Shown piece by piece: positions 51,891 through 60,731 of a stretch of 64,000 bases of DNA. The first letter of the stretch is position 1; each line of letters begins with the position of its first letter. The stretch comes from Sinorhizobium numidicum (GTDB lineage Bacteria > Pseudomonadota > Alphaproteobacteria > Rhizobiales > Rhizobiaceae): NCBI RefSeq assembly GCF_029892045.1, contig NZ_CP120368.1:3472001-3536000 (forward strand). Direction: 5' to 3'. A program made the translations under genes and the position numbers. Under the pieces are notes generated by a model. That model was not told the origin of the DNA, searched no databases, and saw nothing but the letters and a program-made list of their open reading frames with translations.

Positions 51891-53123
51891 ATGGTATCGG
51901 AAAACCCGCCGCGCCGCTCGAAATCCGAGAAGGAACCGCTGACGATCGACCTCGAGGCGGAAAAGAGCGTGACCGAAGAGGCGGAATCCGTCGCCAGCCG
52001 CGAATCGGTCACCGATGAACCGGGGGATATTTCGGCGGACCAGGCGCTCGGTGCAAGCGAAGCGGAGGCGTCGGAGGAAACCGCAGAGGAGCGCGCCGAT
52101 GCAGCCGCGGCAGCCTTCGACGAAGAGCCTCCGCACTTGAGCAATGGCGCCGTGCCCGAACCCGCGCCAAGGCAAACGCCGACCGCCGGCGCGCTTGCAG
52201 CCGGCATTCTCGGCGGCCTCGTGACGCTCATCGGCGCCGGCGGGCTGCAATATGCCGGCTACATTCCGGCACTCGGACCGGACCGCGGCAACACGGCCGT
52301 GGAGCAGGGCCTGATGAACGATATCGAGGCCATCAAGACGCGGCTGCAAACTCAATCCGCACCTGCTGCGGCGGTCGACACCGCCCCTCTTGAGAACCGC
52401 ATCACCGCGCTGGAACAGTCCGCGACGACCGGCGCGGGCGCAGCGGACATAACCGCGCTCGAAGCCCAGGTCGACAATCTCACCAAGGAAATCGCCGCAT
52501 TGAAGACCAGCCTCGCCGAGGCTCAGCAGTCGGCGGCAGACACCAGGGCGGAACTTGCCGGCCGTATCGATCAGGCGGAGCAAAGGCTCAACGAGCCGGT
52601 AAACGATATTCAGATGGCAAAAGCCGTCGCCGTCACCGCGTTGAAGACGGCTATCGACCGCGGCGGACCGTTTCTTGCCGAACTCGATGCCCTTCGCAGC
52701 ATTGCCTCCGAAGAGGCGACGGTAAAGGAACTGGCGCAGGATGCCGCAACGGGGGTAGCCACACGGACCGAACTGCGCGGGGCGTTTCCGCAAACGGCCG
52801 ACGCCATGCTCGATGCCCTAAACCAGCCCGATCCGAACGAAGGCATCTTCGGCCGTCTGCTCTCCAGCGCCATGTCCGGAATCCGCGTGCGGCCGGTCGG
52901 CAGCGTCGAGGGCGACACTCCGGAAGCGGTGATCGCGCGCATCGAGGACAAGCTTAACAACGGTGACCTCAAGGGCGCATCGCTCGAATGGGCCAACCTT
53001 CCCGAGATCGCGAAATCCGCCGGTCAGGACTTCAAGGAAAAGCTCGACCGGCGGCTGCGCGTCGAAACGGTCATTGACGCCGCCGTGGCCGACACCATGG
53101 CTCGGACCGGCACTCAAGGCTAG
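51891..53123 (+). CDS. Mic60/mitofilin-like membrane protein (COG4223)
   Basis: 410 residues. An acidic, disordered N terminus (1-95), one membrane helix (about 100-122: AAGILGGLVTLIGAGGLQYAG), a periplasmic coiled coil (about 140-240) and a C-terminal mitofilin-type domain (about 250-400). Alphaproteobacterial Mic60 homologues lie next to hem genes and shape intracytoplasmic membranes in some species. Here it follows hemD by 166 bases and precedes hemY by 20. Function in a rhizobium is inferred. Confidence 0.82.
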   Translation: MVSENPPRRSKSEKEPLTIDLEAEKSVTEEAESVASRESVTDEPGDISADQALGASEAEASEETAEERADAAAAAFDEEPPHLSNGAVPEPAPRQTPTAGALAAGILGGLVTLIGAGGLQYAGYIPALGPDRGNTAVEQGLMNDIEAIKTRLQTQSAPAAAVDTAPLENRITALEQSATTGAGAADITALEAQVDNLTKEIAALKTSLAEAQQSAADTRAELAGRIDQAEQRLNEPVNDIQMAKAVAVTALKTAIDRGGPFLAELDALRSIASEEATVKELAQDAATGVATRTELRGAFPQTADAMLDALNQPDPNEGIFGRLLSSAMSGIRVRPVGSVEGDTPEAVIARIEDKLNNGDLKGASLEWANLPEIAKSAGQDFKEKLDRRLRVETVIDAAVADTMARTGTQG

Positions 53124-53143
53124 CGGGAAGGAAAGAAGAATAC

Positions 53144-54754
53144 ATGATCCGGATACTGTTCTTCATCCTGCTTGTCCTCTGTCTCGCTCTCGGTTTTGCA
53201 TGGCTCGCGGATCGCCCGGGGGAATTGTCGCTGATCTGGCAGGGGCAGCGCATCGAAATGAGCCTGATGCGCGCCGCTTCCATCCTGATTACGCTCGTCG
53301 CCGCGGTCCTGATCGTGATCTGGCTGATCCGGACGATTTGGCTGTCACCGCATACCGTCACCCGCTACTTTCGCGCTCGCAAGCGCGACCGAGGCTACCA
53401 GGCGCTTTCGACCGGGCTGATTGCAGCCGGCGCCGGAGACGCCGGTCGCGCCCGCAAGATGGCGGCGCGCGCGCAAGGCCTGATCAATGCCGATCGGGAG
53501 CCGCTCATTCATCTGCTTGAGGCGCAGACGGCGCTCATCGAAGGCAAATACGACGACGCGCGCAGGAAATTCGAGCTGATGGCGGATGATCCGGAAACGC
53601 GGGAGCTCGGCTTGCGCGGACTTTACCTCGAGGCCAAGCGGCTCGGCGCCACCGAGGCCGCGCGCCAATATGCGGAGCGCGCTGCCGAAAAGGCGCCGCA
53701 GCTGCCATGGGCGACGCTCGCAACCCTCGATCACCACAGCCAGGTCGGCCAATGGGACGAGGCGATCCGCCTCCTCGATCAAAGCCGCGCCGCGCACGTT
53801 CTGGACCGGAAGGAGGCGGACAGGAAAAAAGCCGTGCTCCTGACCGCGCGTGCGATGAGCAAGCTCGACACTGATACGAAGGCGGCGCGCGACGATGCCC
53901 TGGCGGCGCTGAAGCTCGAAGGCCGGCTGGTGCCTGCCGCGCTCGTCGCCGCAAAGGCGCTGTTTCGCGAGGGCAATTTGCGCAAGGGCGCTTCGATCCT
54001 CGAAAGGATCTGGAAAGAGGAGCCGCATCCGGATATCGCGCGGCTTTATGTGCGGGCACGCGGCGGCGATTCCGCCGTCGATCGCTTGAAGCGCGCAAAG
54101 AGGCTCGAATCCTTGCGCAGCAACAATGCCGTTGCTCTGGCAGCAGTTGCCGAAGCAGCGCTCGAGGCACGCGAACTTCCGCTTGCCCGGGTAAAGGCGG
54201 AGGCGGCCGCGCGGCTTGCGCCGACCGAAAGTGTTTTTCTGCTGCTCGCCGACATCGAGGAGGCGGATACCGGCGACGAGAGCCGCATGCGCCACTGGAT
54301 GGCGCAGGCGCTGCGCAGTCCCCGCGACCCGGCCTGGACCGCCGACGGCGTCACTTCGCCGTCATGGCTGCCGGTCTCGCCGGTCAGCGGCCGGCTGGAC
54401 GCCTTCGAGTGGAAAGCGCCGCCGTCGCAGCTTTCGGGCTCGATCGAGGATGGTCATCTGAGCGCCGACGAGGCGATCCGCAGCCTGCCGCCGGTATCGG
54501 CCGCGCAGCATGCGCCAGCGCGCGAAGCGCCGGGAGCGACATCTGCAGACTCGGCTCCGACCATTGTCGAAGCCGAGCGCGAGCCAGAGATAAAGGTCCC
54601 TGAACGGAAGGAAACCGTTGCCATGCCGGCCAAGAGCAAGGAGCCGATTTCCGACGAGGAGGCGGATCCTTTCTTCGGCCGCCCTCCGGACGATCCCGGC
54701 GTTCGCGAGCGGGCGTCGGAGGAGAGTAGCAAGGCGAATTTCCGGTTGTTCTAG
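53144..54754 (+). CDS. hemY: HemY-family protein with TPR repeats
   Basis: 536 residues. Two N-terminal membrane helices (about 2-20 and 40-62) form the HemY_N domain; TPR-like helical repeats follow to about 390; the last 140 residues are Pro/Glu-rich and disordered. This is the proteobacterial HemY of haem operons, not the protoporphyrinogen oxidase of the same old name. Its role is probably coordination of late haem synthesis at the membrane. Confidence 0.88.
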   Translation: MIRILFFILLVLCLALGFAWLADRPGELSLIWQGQRIEMSLMRAASILITLVAAVLIVIWLIRTIWLSPHTVTRYFRARKRDRGYQALSTGLIAAGAGDAGRARKMAARAQGLINADREPLIHLLEAQTALIEGKYDDARRKFELMADDPETRELGLRGLYLEAKRLGATEAARQYAERAAEKAPQLPWATLATLDHHSQVGQWDEAIRLLDQSRAAHVLDRKEADRKKAVLLTARAMSKLDTDTKAARDDALAALKLEGRLVPAALVAAKALFREGNLRKGASILERIWKEEPHPDIARLYVRARGGDSAVDRLKRAKRLESLRSNNAVALAAVAEAALEARELPLARVKAEAAARLAPTESVFLLLADIEEADTGDESRMRHWMAQALRSPRDPAWTADGVTSPSWLPVSPVSGRLDAFEWKAPPSQLSGSIEDGHLSADEAIRSLPPVSAAQHAPAREAPGATSADSAPTIVEAEREPEIKVPERKETVAMPAKSKEPISDEEADPFFGRPPDDPGVRERASEESSKANFRLF

Positions 54755-54793
54755 AGCACCGCGCGTTCAAATGAACGCGCAAGGGATGCTCTA
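54752..54793. repeat. Nested palindrome at the hemY stop
   Basis: Inner perfect stem GCGCGTTCA / TGAACGCGC (54761-54769, 54772-54780) with a 2-base loop, within outer arms TAGAGCA / TGCTCTA. It begins at the hemY TAG stop itself. Probably a mobile-type rhizobial palindrome serving as a transcript end. Confidence 0.7.
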
Positions 54794-54806
54794 GGACTTT
54801 GAACCT

Positions 54807-54852
54807 GGAGCGAATGAAGCAAGTGCGGACGGTTTTCCGCCGCCGTCTCGCC
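54807..54852. repeat. Palindromic repeat, family B (inverted, degenerate)
   Basis: GGAGCGAATGAAGCAAGTGC, then GGACGGTTTTCCGCCGCC; the minus strand matches GGCGGAAAACCG plus CTTCATTCGCTCC. It lies between hemY and the TerB gene. Confidence 0.5.
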
Positions 54853-54895
54853 ATCTTGCTAGGATCGATATTTTGGCGGGCTGTGGGCATAAGAC

Positions 54896-55381
54896 ATGTT
54901 TGAACGGTTTCGAGCGTTTCTCGAGGAACTGACGGGGTCCGCCGCGCGAATCGACAAGGGCGACCCCCGCGTCGCGGTGATCGGACTCTGCTTCCAAGTC
55001 ATGGAAGCGGACGGCGCGGTCCGCACCTCGGAGCGCCGCAAGATGAGGGCGGTCATCAAGGAGCACTACCAGCTTGACGATGCGGCCCTCAATGCGCTGG
55101 TCGAGGCAGGCGAGACCGCCGAAAGCGAGGCGATCGACTTCTTTCAATTCACCTCCGAGATCAAGCGCCACCTTTCGGAGGAACAGCGCATCGAGCTTGT
55201 CGGCAAGCTGTGGGAAATCGTCTATGCCGACGGCCTGCGCAGCGAGATGGAGGATCACGTGATTTGGAGGATCGCTGATCTTCTGGGCGTGTCCGGACGC
55301 GACCGGGTCTTGAAACGGCAGCAGGCAGCCGCCAAGATCAATGCGGTGGAGGAGGAGAACGAGGCGCAACAGGAAAGCTGA
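54896..55381 (+). CDS. TerB-family protein
   Basis: 161 residues, mostly helical, with the TerB-like pattern AVIGLCFQVMEADGAVRTSERRKM split as ADG-x5-E and its echo YADGLRSEMEDHVIWRIA. The acidic D-x-x-x-x-E motifs probably bind a metal. Despite the name, most single TerB genes have no proven link with tellurite. A 2-base gap to the GATase gene indicates an operon. Confidence 0.85.
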   Translation: MFERFRAFLEELTGSAARIDKGDPRVAVIGLCFQVMEADGAVRTSERRKMRAVIKEHYQLDDAALNALVEAGETAESEAIDFFQFTSEIKRHLSEEQRIELVGKLWEIVYADGLRSEMEDHVIWRIADLLGVSGRDRVLKRQQAAAKINAVEEENEAQQES

Positions 55382-55383
55382 AG

Positions 55384-56118
55384 ATGTTCGCAGAGCCCCG
55401 CGACGCCAAGAGACCCATCCTCATTGTCTTGCATCAGGAGCGATCGAGCGCCGGCCGCGTCGGGCACATCCTTGAGCAGAAGGGTTTTACCCTTGACATT
55501 CGGCGCCCGGCCCTCGGCGATGCGCTGCCGCCGACGCTGGAGGCCCATTCGGGCACGATCGTCTTCGGCGGCCCCATGAGCGCAAACGACGAGGAAGAAT
55601 TCGTCCGCCGCGAAATCGATTGGCTGTCCGTGCCGCTTCTCGAAAACAAGCCCTATCTCGGCATCTGCCTCGGTGCGCAGATGCTCGCCCGCAATCTCGG
55701 CGGCAAGGTTGCCGCTCACCACGAAGGCATGACCGAAATCGGCTGGTATCCGTTGACGGCGACCGAAGCCGGCAAGGCGCTGATGGACTGGCCGGCCATG
55801 GTCTATCACTTTCATCGCGAAGGGTTCGATCTTCCGAAAGGGGCCGAGCTGCTGGCGACCGGCGAAACCTATCCAAATCAGGCCTTCCGCTACGGCGAGA
55901 ACGCCTGGGGGATCCAGTTTCACGGCGAGCTGACGCGGGCGATGATGCATCGCTGGGTGGTTCACGGCGCCCACCGTTTCGTCCTGCCCGGCGCGCAGAT
56001 GGGCAAGGCCCACCTCGACGGACGAATGCAGCACGACGCACCGCTGCGAACCTGGATGGAGAATTTTCTCGAGCTGATCTTCCTGGGTGGCGAGCCGCTC
56101 GCTCCTGTCCGCACATAG
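55384..56118 (+). CDS. Class I glutamine amidotransferase-like protein
   Basis: 244 residues, a free-standing GATase1 domain of the GMP-synthase-like type. The nucleophile elbow is GICLGAQMLAR, and the His/Glu of the triad lie in WGIQFHGELTR. Such proteins hydrolyse glutamine or gamma-glutamyl compounds; the partner is unknown. It follows TerB by 2 bases. Confidence 0.87.
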   Translation: MFAEPRDAKRPILIVLHQERSSAGRVGHILEQKGFTLDIRRPALGDALPPTLEAHSGTIVFGGPMSANDEEEFVRREIDWLSVPLLENKPYLGICLGAQMLARNLGGKVAAHHEGMTEIGWYPLTATEAGKALMDWPAMVYHFHREGFDLPKGAELLATGETYPNQAFRYGENAWGIQFHGELTRAMMHRWVVHGAHRFVLPGAQMGKAHLDGRMQHDAPLRTWMENFLELIFLGGEPLAPVRT

Positions 56119-56484
56119 AACGTCGGGCGAGAGGACGCCGCGAGGCCCCTTCGCCGCGCTTGCGGGGAGAAGATGGCCGGCAGGCCGGACGAGCGGCCTT
56201 TTTCAACCCTCTCTACTTCAAGTCGCGCCTCCCGGCCGGTGCCGCTCCGGCACGTCGAGCGCATCGATCCAAGAAAGCGCAAGAAGAAATAACGCCGGTA
56301 ACCCACGTGCTTGAACGCGCCGAAACGGTGCGCGGCGTGAGCGGCCGATATGACGGAGATGCTCCTCGGGTGAGAAGGCAGGAGGCCCCGCGTCGTTAAA
56401 CATGATAGCGCGAGGCGGACTGGCGTACTTGCCCGTTTAGTTCCCAATGTCTAAATGTCTGTCAACAACGAATTGGAGACTGGC
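56119..56484. other. Intergenic region with a family C repeat
   Basis: 366 bases without a supportable gene. It holds the family C palindrome at 56146-56200 and a short inverted GGCCGGTGCCG / CGGCACG stretch near 56235. The yggT ribosome site and probably its promoter lie at the right end. Confidence 0.5.
56146..56200. repeat. Rhizobiales palindromic repeat, family C (second copy)
   Basis: CCCCTTCGCCGCGCTTGCGG, then GAGAAGATGGCCGGCAGGCC, GGACGAG; matches the copy at 23717 over about 40 bases. A CCTTTTT tail on the plus strand may end the GATase transcript. Confidence 0.8.
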
Positions 56485-56778
56485 ATGCTTGCTGTCATCG
56501 GCACCTTGAATTTCATAATCAATATCGCGTGGTTTCTGATCATCGCGTCGGCGATTTTCTCCTGGCTCTATGCGTTCAACGTCATCAACGTGAACAACCA
56601 GGCGATCAACATGATCGGCCGCTCGCTCTATCAGTTGACCGAACCGCTCTATCGCCCGATCCGTCGCGTGCTGCCGGATATGGGCGGCGTCGACCTTTCG
56701 CCGCTCGTCGTGCTGGTGATCCTCTATTTCATTCAACTCTTCCTGAACACGACGATAGCCCCGGCACTGCTCCGATGA
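56485..56778 (+). CDS. yggT: YggT-family membrane protein
   Basis: 97 residues from ATG 56485, two hydrophobic hairpins with the YggT motif LTEPLYRPIRRVLP before GGVDLSPLVVLVIL. Homologues are linked to osmotic tolerance and to the division/cell-wall region of other genomes. yggU follows after 1 base. Confidence 0.87.
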   Translation: MLAVIGTLNFIINIAWFLIIASAIFSWLYAFNVINVNNQAINMIGRSLYQLTEPLYRPIRRVLPDMGGVDLSPLVVLVILYFIQLFLNTTIAPALLR

Positions 56779-56779
56779 C

Positions 56780-57103
56780 ATGGCACGCGGCGCCCTCACC
56801 GGTTTCGACGATCATGTTCGCCTGACCGTCCGCCTGACGCCGAACGGCGGCCGCGATGCGATCGACGGGTTCGTAAGTGCCGCAGACGGGGAGGACTATC
56901 TCAAGGTTCGCGTGCGTGCCGTGCCGGAGAAGGGAAAGGCGAACCAGGCCTTGATTGCCTTCCTTGCCAAGGCATTCGGTATTGCAAAGAACAGGATCTC
57001 GCTCATTGCCGGCGACACGCAGCGCAAAAAAATCCTCCGGATCGAGGCCGATCCGGAGGATATCAACAAACGTCTGGCCGAAATCGTCGGCGAGACTGGA
57101 TAA
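56780..57103 (+). CDS. yggU: DUF167/YggU-family protein
   Basis: 107 residues with the family motifs VRLTPNGGRDAIDG and VPEKGKANQALIAFLAKAFG. Small RNA-binding-like fold, role unknown. Its stop directly abuts the stop of ppa on the other strand. Codons around 84-94 also form a perfect hairpin that reads as a terminator for ppa. Confidence 0.88.
   Translation: MARGALTGFDDHVRLTVRLTPNGGRDAIDGFVSAADGEDYLKVRVRAVPEKGKANQALIAFLAKAFGIAKNRISLIAGDTQRKKILRIEADPEDINKRLAEIVGETG
57026..57061 (-). terminator. Terminator of ppa embedded in yggU
   Basis: Perfect 13-bp stem ATCCTCCGGATCG / CGATCCGGAGGAT (57032-57044, 57049-57061) with a 4-base loop. On the minus strand it is followed by seven T (57032-57026). 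It lies 43-78 bases past the ppa stop, entirely inside the convergent yggU coding sequence. Confidence 0.85.
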
Positions 57104-57637
57104 TTACTTCTTCGCTTTGGCGCGCTCGACCGCTTCCTTGATCAACTGCTTGGCCATGCCCGCATCCTTCCAGCCGAAGATCTTCACCCATTTGCCGGGC
57201 TCCAGATCCTTGTAGTGCTCGAAGAAGTGCTCGATCTGCTTGAGCGTGATTTCCGGCAGGTCAGTGTAATCATGGACCTTGTCGTAGCGCTTGGTCAGGT
57301 GGGCCGACGGCACCGCGATGATCTTTTCGTCCTGGCCGGAATTATCTTCCATCATCATCACGCCGATCGGGCGGACATTGATGACGCAGCCCGGCACCAG
57401 CGGACGGGTATTGCAGATCAGGACATCGATCGGGTCGCCATCGTCTGACAGCGTGTGCGGAACGAAACCGTAGTTACCCGGATAGGTCATCGGCGTGTAG
57501 AGGAAGCGATCAACCACCAGCGTGCCGGCTTCCTTGTCCATTTCGTACTTGATCGGATGCCCGCCAACCGGAACTTCCACGATCACATTGACATCTTCCG
57601 GTGGATTCTTTCCGATGGAAATCGCGTCGATCCGCAT
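57104..57637 (-). CDS. ppa: Inorganic pyrophosphatase (family I)
   Basis: 177 residues from ATG 57637, which has CTGGAGG before it; the frame is open further upstream without family similarity. Metal and phosphate ligands are visible in [26 protein letters not shown] and the ERAKAKK tail. It hydrolyses pyrophosphate from biosynthesis. Confidence 0.96.
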   Translation of the reverse strand: MRIDAISIGKNPPEDVNVIVEVPVGGHPIKYEMDKEAGTLVVDRFLYTPMTYPGNYGFVPHTLSDDGDPIDVLICNTRPLVPGCVINVRPIGVMMMEDNSGQDEKIIAVPSAHLTKRYDKVHDYTDLPEITLKQIEHFFEHYKDLEPGKWVKIFGWKDAGMAKQLIKEAVERAKAKK

Positions 57638-57961
57638 GAGCACCTCCAGGGTCGTTGAAAAGTCGCCCCGTCGGATAAAGGTAAACATGCCGCGATGCAA
57701 CATAACTTTCGTTCGGACGGGCGGAATTGCTGTTCGGTATCGGTGAAGGAGGATCCCGCAGACGCTTCTTTATCCTGCCGTTTCCACGCTTTTCTGTGCT
57801 CCGGCCTTTGCCAGTGACAGCATCTGGACCGATGCCGGCCGCGACAAATGACCCATTATCTGCCGCAGCAAAAGATCTGCCGAATGAAGGGCAACGAAAG
57901 CAACTCAAACCGCTACAGCGACCTTTGTGCGTCTAAAAGGAGGCACGGCGCTGTGGCGCGT
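57638..57961. other. Intergenic region upstream of ppa
   Basis: 324 bases between the start of ppa and the end of the GNAT gene, both on the minus strand. The right end holds a family A half-repeat. The rest should contain the ppa promoter; I see no gene. Confidence 0.5.
57911..57954. repeat. Family A half-repeat
   Basis: CTACAGCGACCTTTGTGCGT and GGCACGGCGCTGT, matching the second hairpin of the RIME1-like copy at 8521-8561. It ends 7 bases before the GNAT stop codon. Confidence 0.7.
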
Positions 57962-58468
57962 TCAGTTCCAGACGAAGCCGACCTTCTTCAGGTATTTATC
58001 GCCGAAATCTTCCATGCCTTCGGCGATGTCTCGGCCGCCGGCCGTTTGGAAAAAGCTGCAGGCATGTTCGCTTTCTTCCAGGCACCAGACGACCAGACCC
58101 TTGCAGCCGAGCGACTTCAGAAGGCTCTTCGCCTCGCCGAAGAGAACGCGCCCGAGGCCGATTCCCTGATATTCCGGGCGGAGATAGATCTCGTAGATTT
58201 CGCCTTCCTGTGGCAGCGCCCGTGCGCGGCTGAGGCCGAGCGTCGCGTAGCCGGCGATGGTTCCCGCCACGTCGACGACCAACAGCGTTGCCGGGCCGCG
58301 CGTTGCCTTGCGCCACCAGATTTCGTCGCGCCGGTTGACCATCTGGATCAGCGGGCGGTGCGGGATGATGCCGGCATAGGCTTGCAGCCAGGACACGCGA
58401 TGCACGTCGGCGATTGCCGCCGCCTCACGTGGCTCCCCGGGCCTGACCTCGATCGAAACAGTCTTCAT
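57962..58468 (-). CDS. GNAT-family N-acetyltransferase
   Basis: 168 residues. Acetyl-CoA-binding motif A is in YLRPEYQGIGLGRVLFGEA; an N-terminal VHRVSWLQAYAGIIP resembles the PhnO/RimI-like group. Substrate unknown. Monocistronic; a CtrA-type box lies about 100 bases upstream. Confidence 0.87.
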   Translation of the reverse strand: MKTVSIEVRPGEPREAAAIADVHRVSWLQAYAGIIPHRPLIQMVNRRDEIWWRKATRGPATLLVVDVAGTIAGYATLGLSRARALPQEGEIYEIYLRPEYQGIGLGRVLFGEAKSLLKSLGCKGLVVWCLEESEHACSFFQTAGGRDIAEGMEDFGDKYLKKVGFVWN

Positions 58469-58567
58469 GACTTAGGACTCTAAACACACGACACGGCGAA
58501 CCGGAATCCCGCCGGGCTGCCAAGCAGCGTTAACCCACAGGCAACTTTAACGGCATCCACTCGAAGG

Positions 58568-58582
58568 TTAACGCCTTTTTAA
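58568..58582 (-). promoter_or_regulatory. CtrA-type box upstream of the GNAT gene
   Basis: TTAA-CGCCTTT-TTAA, an exact TTAA-N7-TTAA spacing on the plus strand (the motif is near-symmetric). It lies 100 bases upstream of the GNAT start and behind the typA terminator. Confidence 0.4.
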
Positions 58583-58617
58583 CTTTGTCTGCAAGCCGCC
58601 CGCGACTGGCACACACA

Positions 58618-58643
58618 GCAAAAAACCCCGGATCGCTCCGGGG
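58618..58643 (-). terminator. Terminator of typA
   Basis: Stem CCCCGGA / TCCGGGG (58626-58632, 58637-58643) with a 4-base loop. On the minus strand a T-run (A at 58620-58625) follows. About 100 bases past the typA stop, with a family B repeat between. Confidence 0.8.
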
Positions 58644-58672
58644 TTTCTCAAATGCCGAGATCATGATTGACT

Positions 58673-58722
58673 TAGAGCGGGATGCGGGCGGGAAGCCGCT
58701 GCACAGCTTTCCGCGATCTCGC
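58673..58722. repeat. Palindromic repeat, family B
   Basis: TTAGAGCGGGATGCGGGCGG, then GAAGCCGCTGCACAGCTTTC; the left half is nearly identical to the copy at 3275, the right arm is diverged. It lies between typA and its terminator. Confidence 0.7.
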
Positions 58723-58740
58723 CCGGGATTCCTTTGACCT

Positions 58741-60567
58741 TTACGCCGCGCCGGCGGTGCGGGCCTTTTCGAAGCGCTTGCGCTCGTTCGGATCGAGATA
58801 CATCTTGCGAAGCCGGATCGACTTCGGGGTGACCTCGACCAGTTCGTCGTCCTGGATCCACGACAGCGCCCGATCGAGCGTCATGCGGATCGGCGGCGTC
58901 AGCTTTACCGCCTCGTCCTTGCCGGATGCACGCATGTTGGTGAGCTTCTTGCCCTTAAGCACGTTCACTTCCAGATCATTGTCGCGCGTGTGAATGCCGA
59001 TGATCATGCCGGCATAGACCTTCTCGCCAGCGTCGATGATCATCGGGCCGCGATCTTCCAGATTGAACATCGCGTAAGCCACGGATTCGCCGGCATCATT
59101 GGAGAGCAGAACACCGTTCACCCGGCCGCCGATCTCACCCTTGTAAGGCTGGTAGTCGTGGAACAGGCGGTTCATGATCGCCGTGCCGCGCGTGTCGGTC
59201 AGAAGTTCGGACTGGTAGCCGATGAGGCCGCGGGTCGGCGCGAAGAACACGAGCCGGACGCGGTTGCCGCCGGACGGACGAAGCTCGGCCATTTCGGCCT
59301 TGCGTTCGGACATCTTCTGCACGACGACGCCGGAATGTTCTTCATCGACGTCGATAACGACTTCTTCGATCGGCTCAAGAAGCTGTCCTTTCTCGTCCTT
59401 GTGCATGACGACGCGCGGACGCGATACGGCAAGCTCGAAGCCTTCGCGGCGCATCGTTTCGATCAGGACCGCAAGCTGCAGTTCGCCACGGCCGGAGACA
59501 AAGAATGAATCCTTCTCGGAGGATTCCTCGATCTTCAGCGCGACGTTGCCTTCGGCTTCCTTGAACAGGCGGTCGCGAATGACGCGCGAGGTGACCTTGT
59601 CGCCTTCGGTGCCAGCGAGCGGCGAATCGTTGACGAGGAAGGACATGGTGACCGTCGGCGGATCGATCGGCTGCGCCTTCAACGGCTCGGCGACGGCCGG
59701 GTCACAGAATGTGTCGGCGACGGTGCCCTTGGAAAGGCCGGCGATCGCGACGATGTCGCCCGCATGCGCTTCCTCGATCGGCTGACGCTCGATGCCGCGG
59801 AAAGCGAGGATCTTTGAGATGCGACCGGTTTCGAGTAGCTTGCCGTCCTGCCCCAACACCTTGACGGCCTGGTTCGGTTTGATCGAACCGGAATGGATGC
59901 GCCCGGTGATGATGCGGCCGAGGAAGGGGTTGGCTTCGAGAATGGTGCCGATCATCCGGAATGGACCTTCGCCGACGCTCGGCTCCGGGACGTGATCGAG
60001 AACGAGATCGAGAAGCGGTGCCAGACCCTGGTCCTGCGGTCCTTCCGGCGCGACGTTCATCCAGCCGTTGCGGCCCGAACCGTAGAGAATCGGGAAGTCG
60101 AGCTGCTCATCGGTCGCATCGAGCGCCGCGAAGAGATCGAACACCTCGTTGATAACTTCCTCGTGACGGGCATCGGGACGGTCGATCTTGTTGATCGCCA
60201 CGATCGGACGAAGGCCGACCTTGAGCGCCTTGCCGACGACGAATTTCGTCTGCGGCATCGGACCTTCGGCAGCGTCGACCAGAACGATGGCGCCGTCCAC
60301 CATGGACAGAATGCGTTCGACCTCGCCGCCGAAGTCGGCGTGGCCGGGCGTGTCGACGATGTTGATGCGCACGCCCTTCCACTCGACCGATGTCGCCTTG
60401 GCAAGGATGGTGATGCCGCGTTCCTTTTCCAGCTCGTTGGAATCCATCATGCGCTCGGCGACACGCTGGTTGTCGCGGAAGGAACCGGACTGCTTCAGGA
60501 GTTCGTCAACGAGAGTGGTTTTCCCATGGTCGACGTGCGCGATGATCGCGATGTTACGAATGCTCAT
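58741..60567 (-). CDS. typA: Translational GTPase TypA/BipA
   Basis: 608 residues. P-loop AHVDHGKT (10-17), the switch [18 protein letters not shown] and NKIDRPDA are present, followed by the EF-G-like domains and the TypA C-terminal domain. It binds the 70S ribosome under stress or low temperature and affects subunit assembly. Full length. Confidence 0.96.
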   Translation of the reverse strand: MSIRNIAIIAHVDHGKTTLVDELLKQSGSFRDNQRVAERMMDSNELEKERGITILAKATSVEWKGVRINIVDTPGHADFGGEVERILSMVDGAIVLVDAAEGPMPQTKFVVGKALKVGLRPIVAINKIDRPDARHEEVINEVFDLFAALDATDEQLDFPILYGSGRNGWMNVAPEGPQDQGLAPLLDLVLDHVPEPSVGEGPFRMIGTILEANPFLGRIITGRIHSGSIKPNQAVKVLGQDGKLLETGRISKILAFRGIERQPIEEAHAGDIVAIAGLSKGTVADTFCDPAVAEPLKAQPIDPPTVTMSFLVNDSPLAGTEGDKVTSRVIRDRLFKEAEGNVALKIEESSEKDSFFVSGRGELQLAVLIETMRREGFELAVSRPRVVMHKDEKGQLLEPIEEVVIDVDEEHSGVVVQKMSERKAEMAELRPSGGNRVRLVFFAPTRGLIGYQSELLTDTRGTAIMNRLFHDYQPYKGEIGGRVNGVLLSNDAGESVAYAMFNLEDRGPMIIDAGEKVYAGMIIGIHTRDNDLEVNVLKGKKLTNMRASGKDEAVKLTPPIRMTLDRALSWIQDDELVEVTPKSIRLRKMYLDPNERKRFEKARTAGAA

Positions 60568-60731
60568 TTTTCGTCTCGGAAAGTTCTGGGCGCGCGCGAC
60601 AAGGCGGGCACCGCTTTTCAGTTGCCGCGCTCATACAGGTTTTTTTGCAGGAGCGAAAGGGGGAGAGGACCGTACTAGCCGCGCCGAATTGCGAGCACGC
60701 GGAGGATTCTGTCCGCATTGCCAGGCCGCGC

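Noticed and set aside
54896..55381. TerB as a sign of a tellurite-resistance or phage-defence island
   Set aside because: No terC, terD/E/Z or other ter genes are nearby. The gene sits in a housekeeping context, so a defence role is not supported.
56119..56484. Minus-strand open frame at about 55962-56447 as a small gene
   Set aside because: It runs through a family C repeat and into the antisense of the GATase gene, and its Arg/Ser-rich composition is not protein-like.
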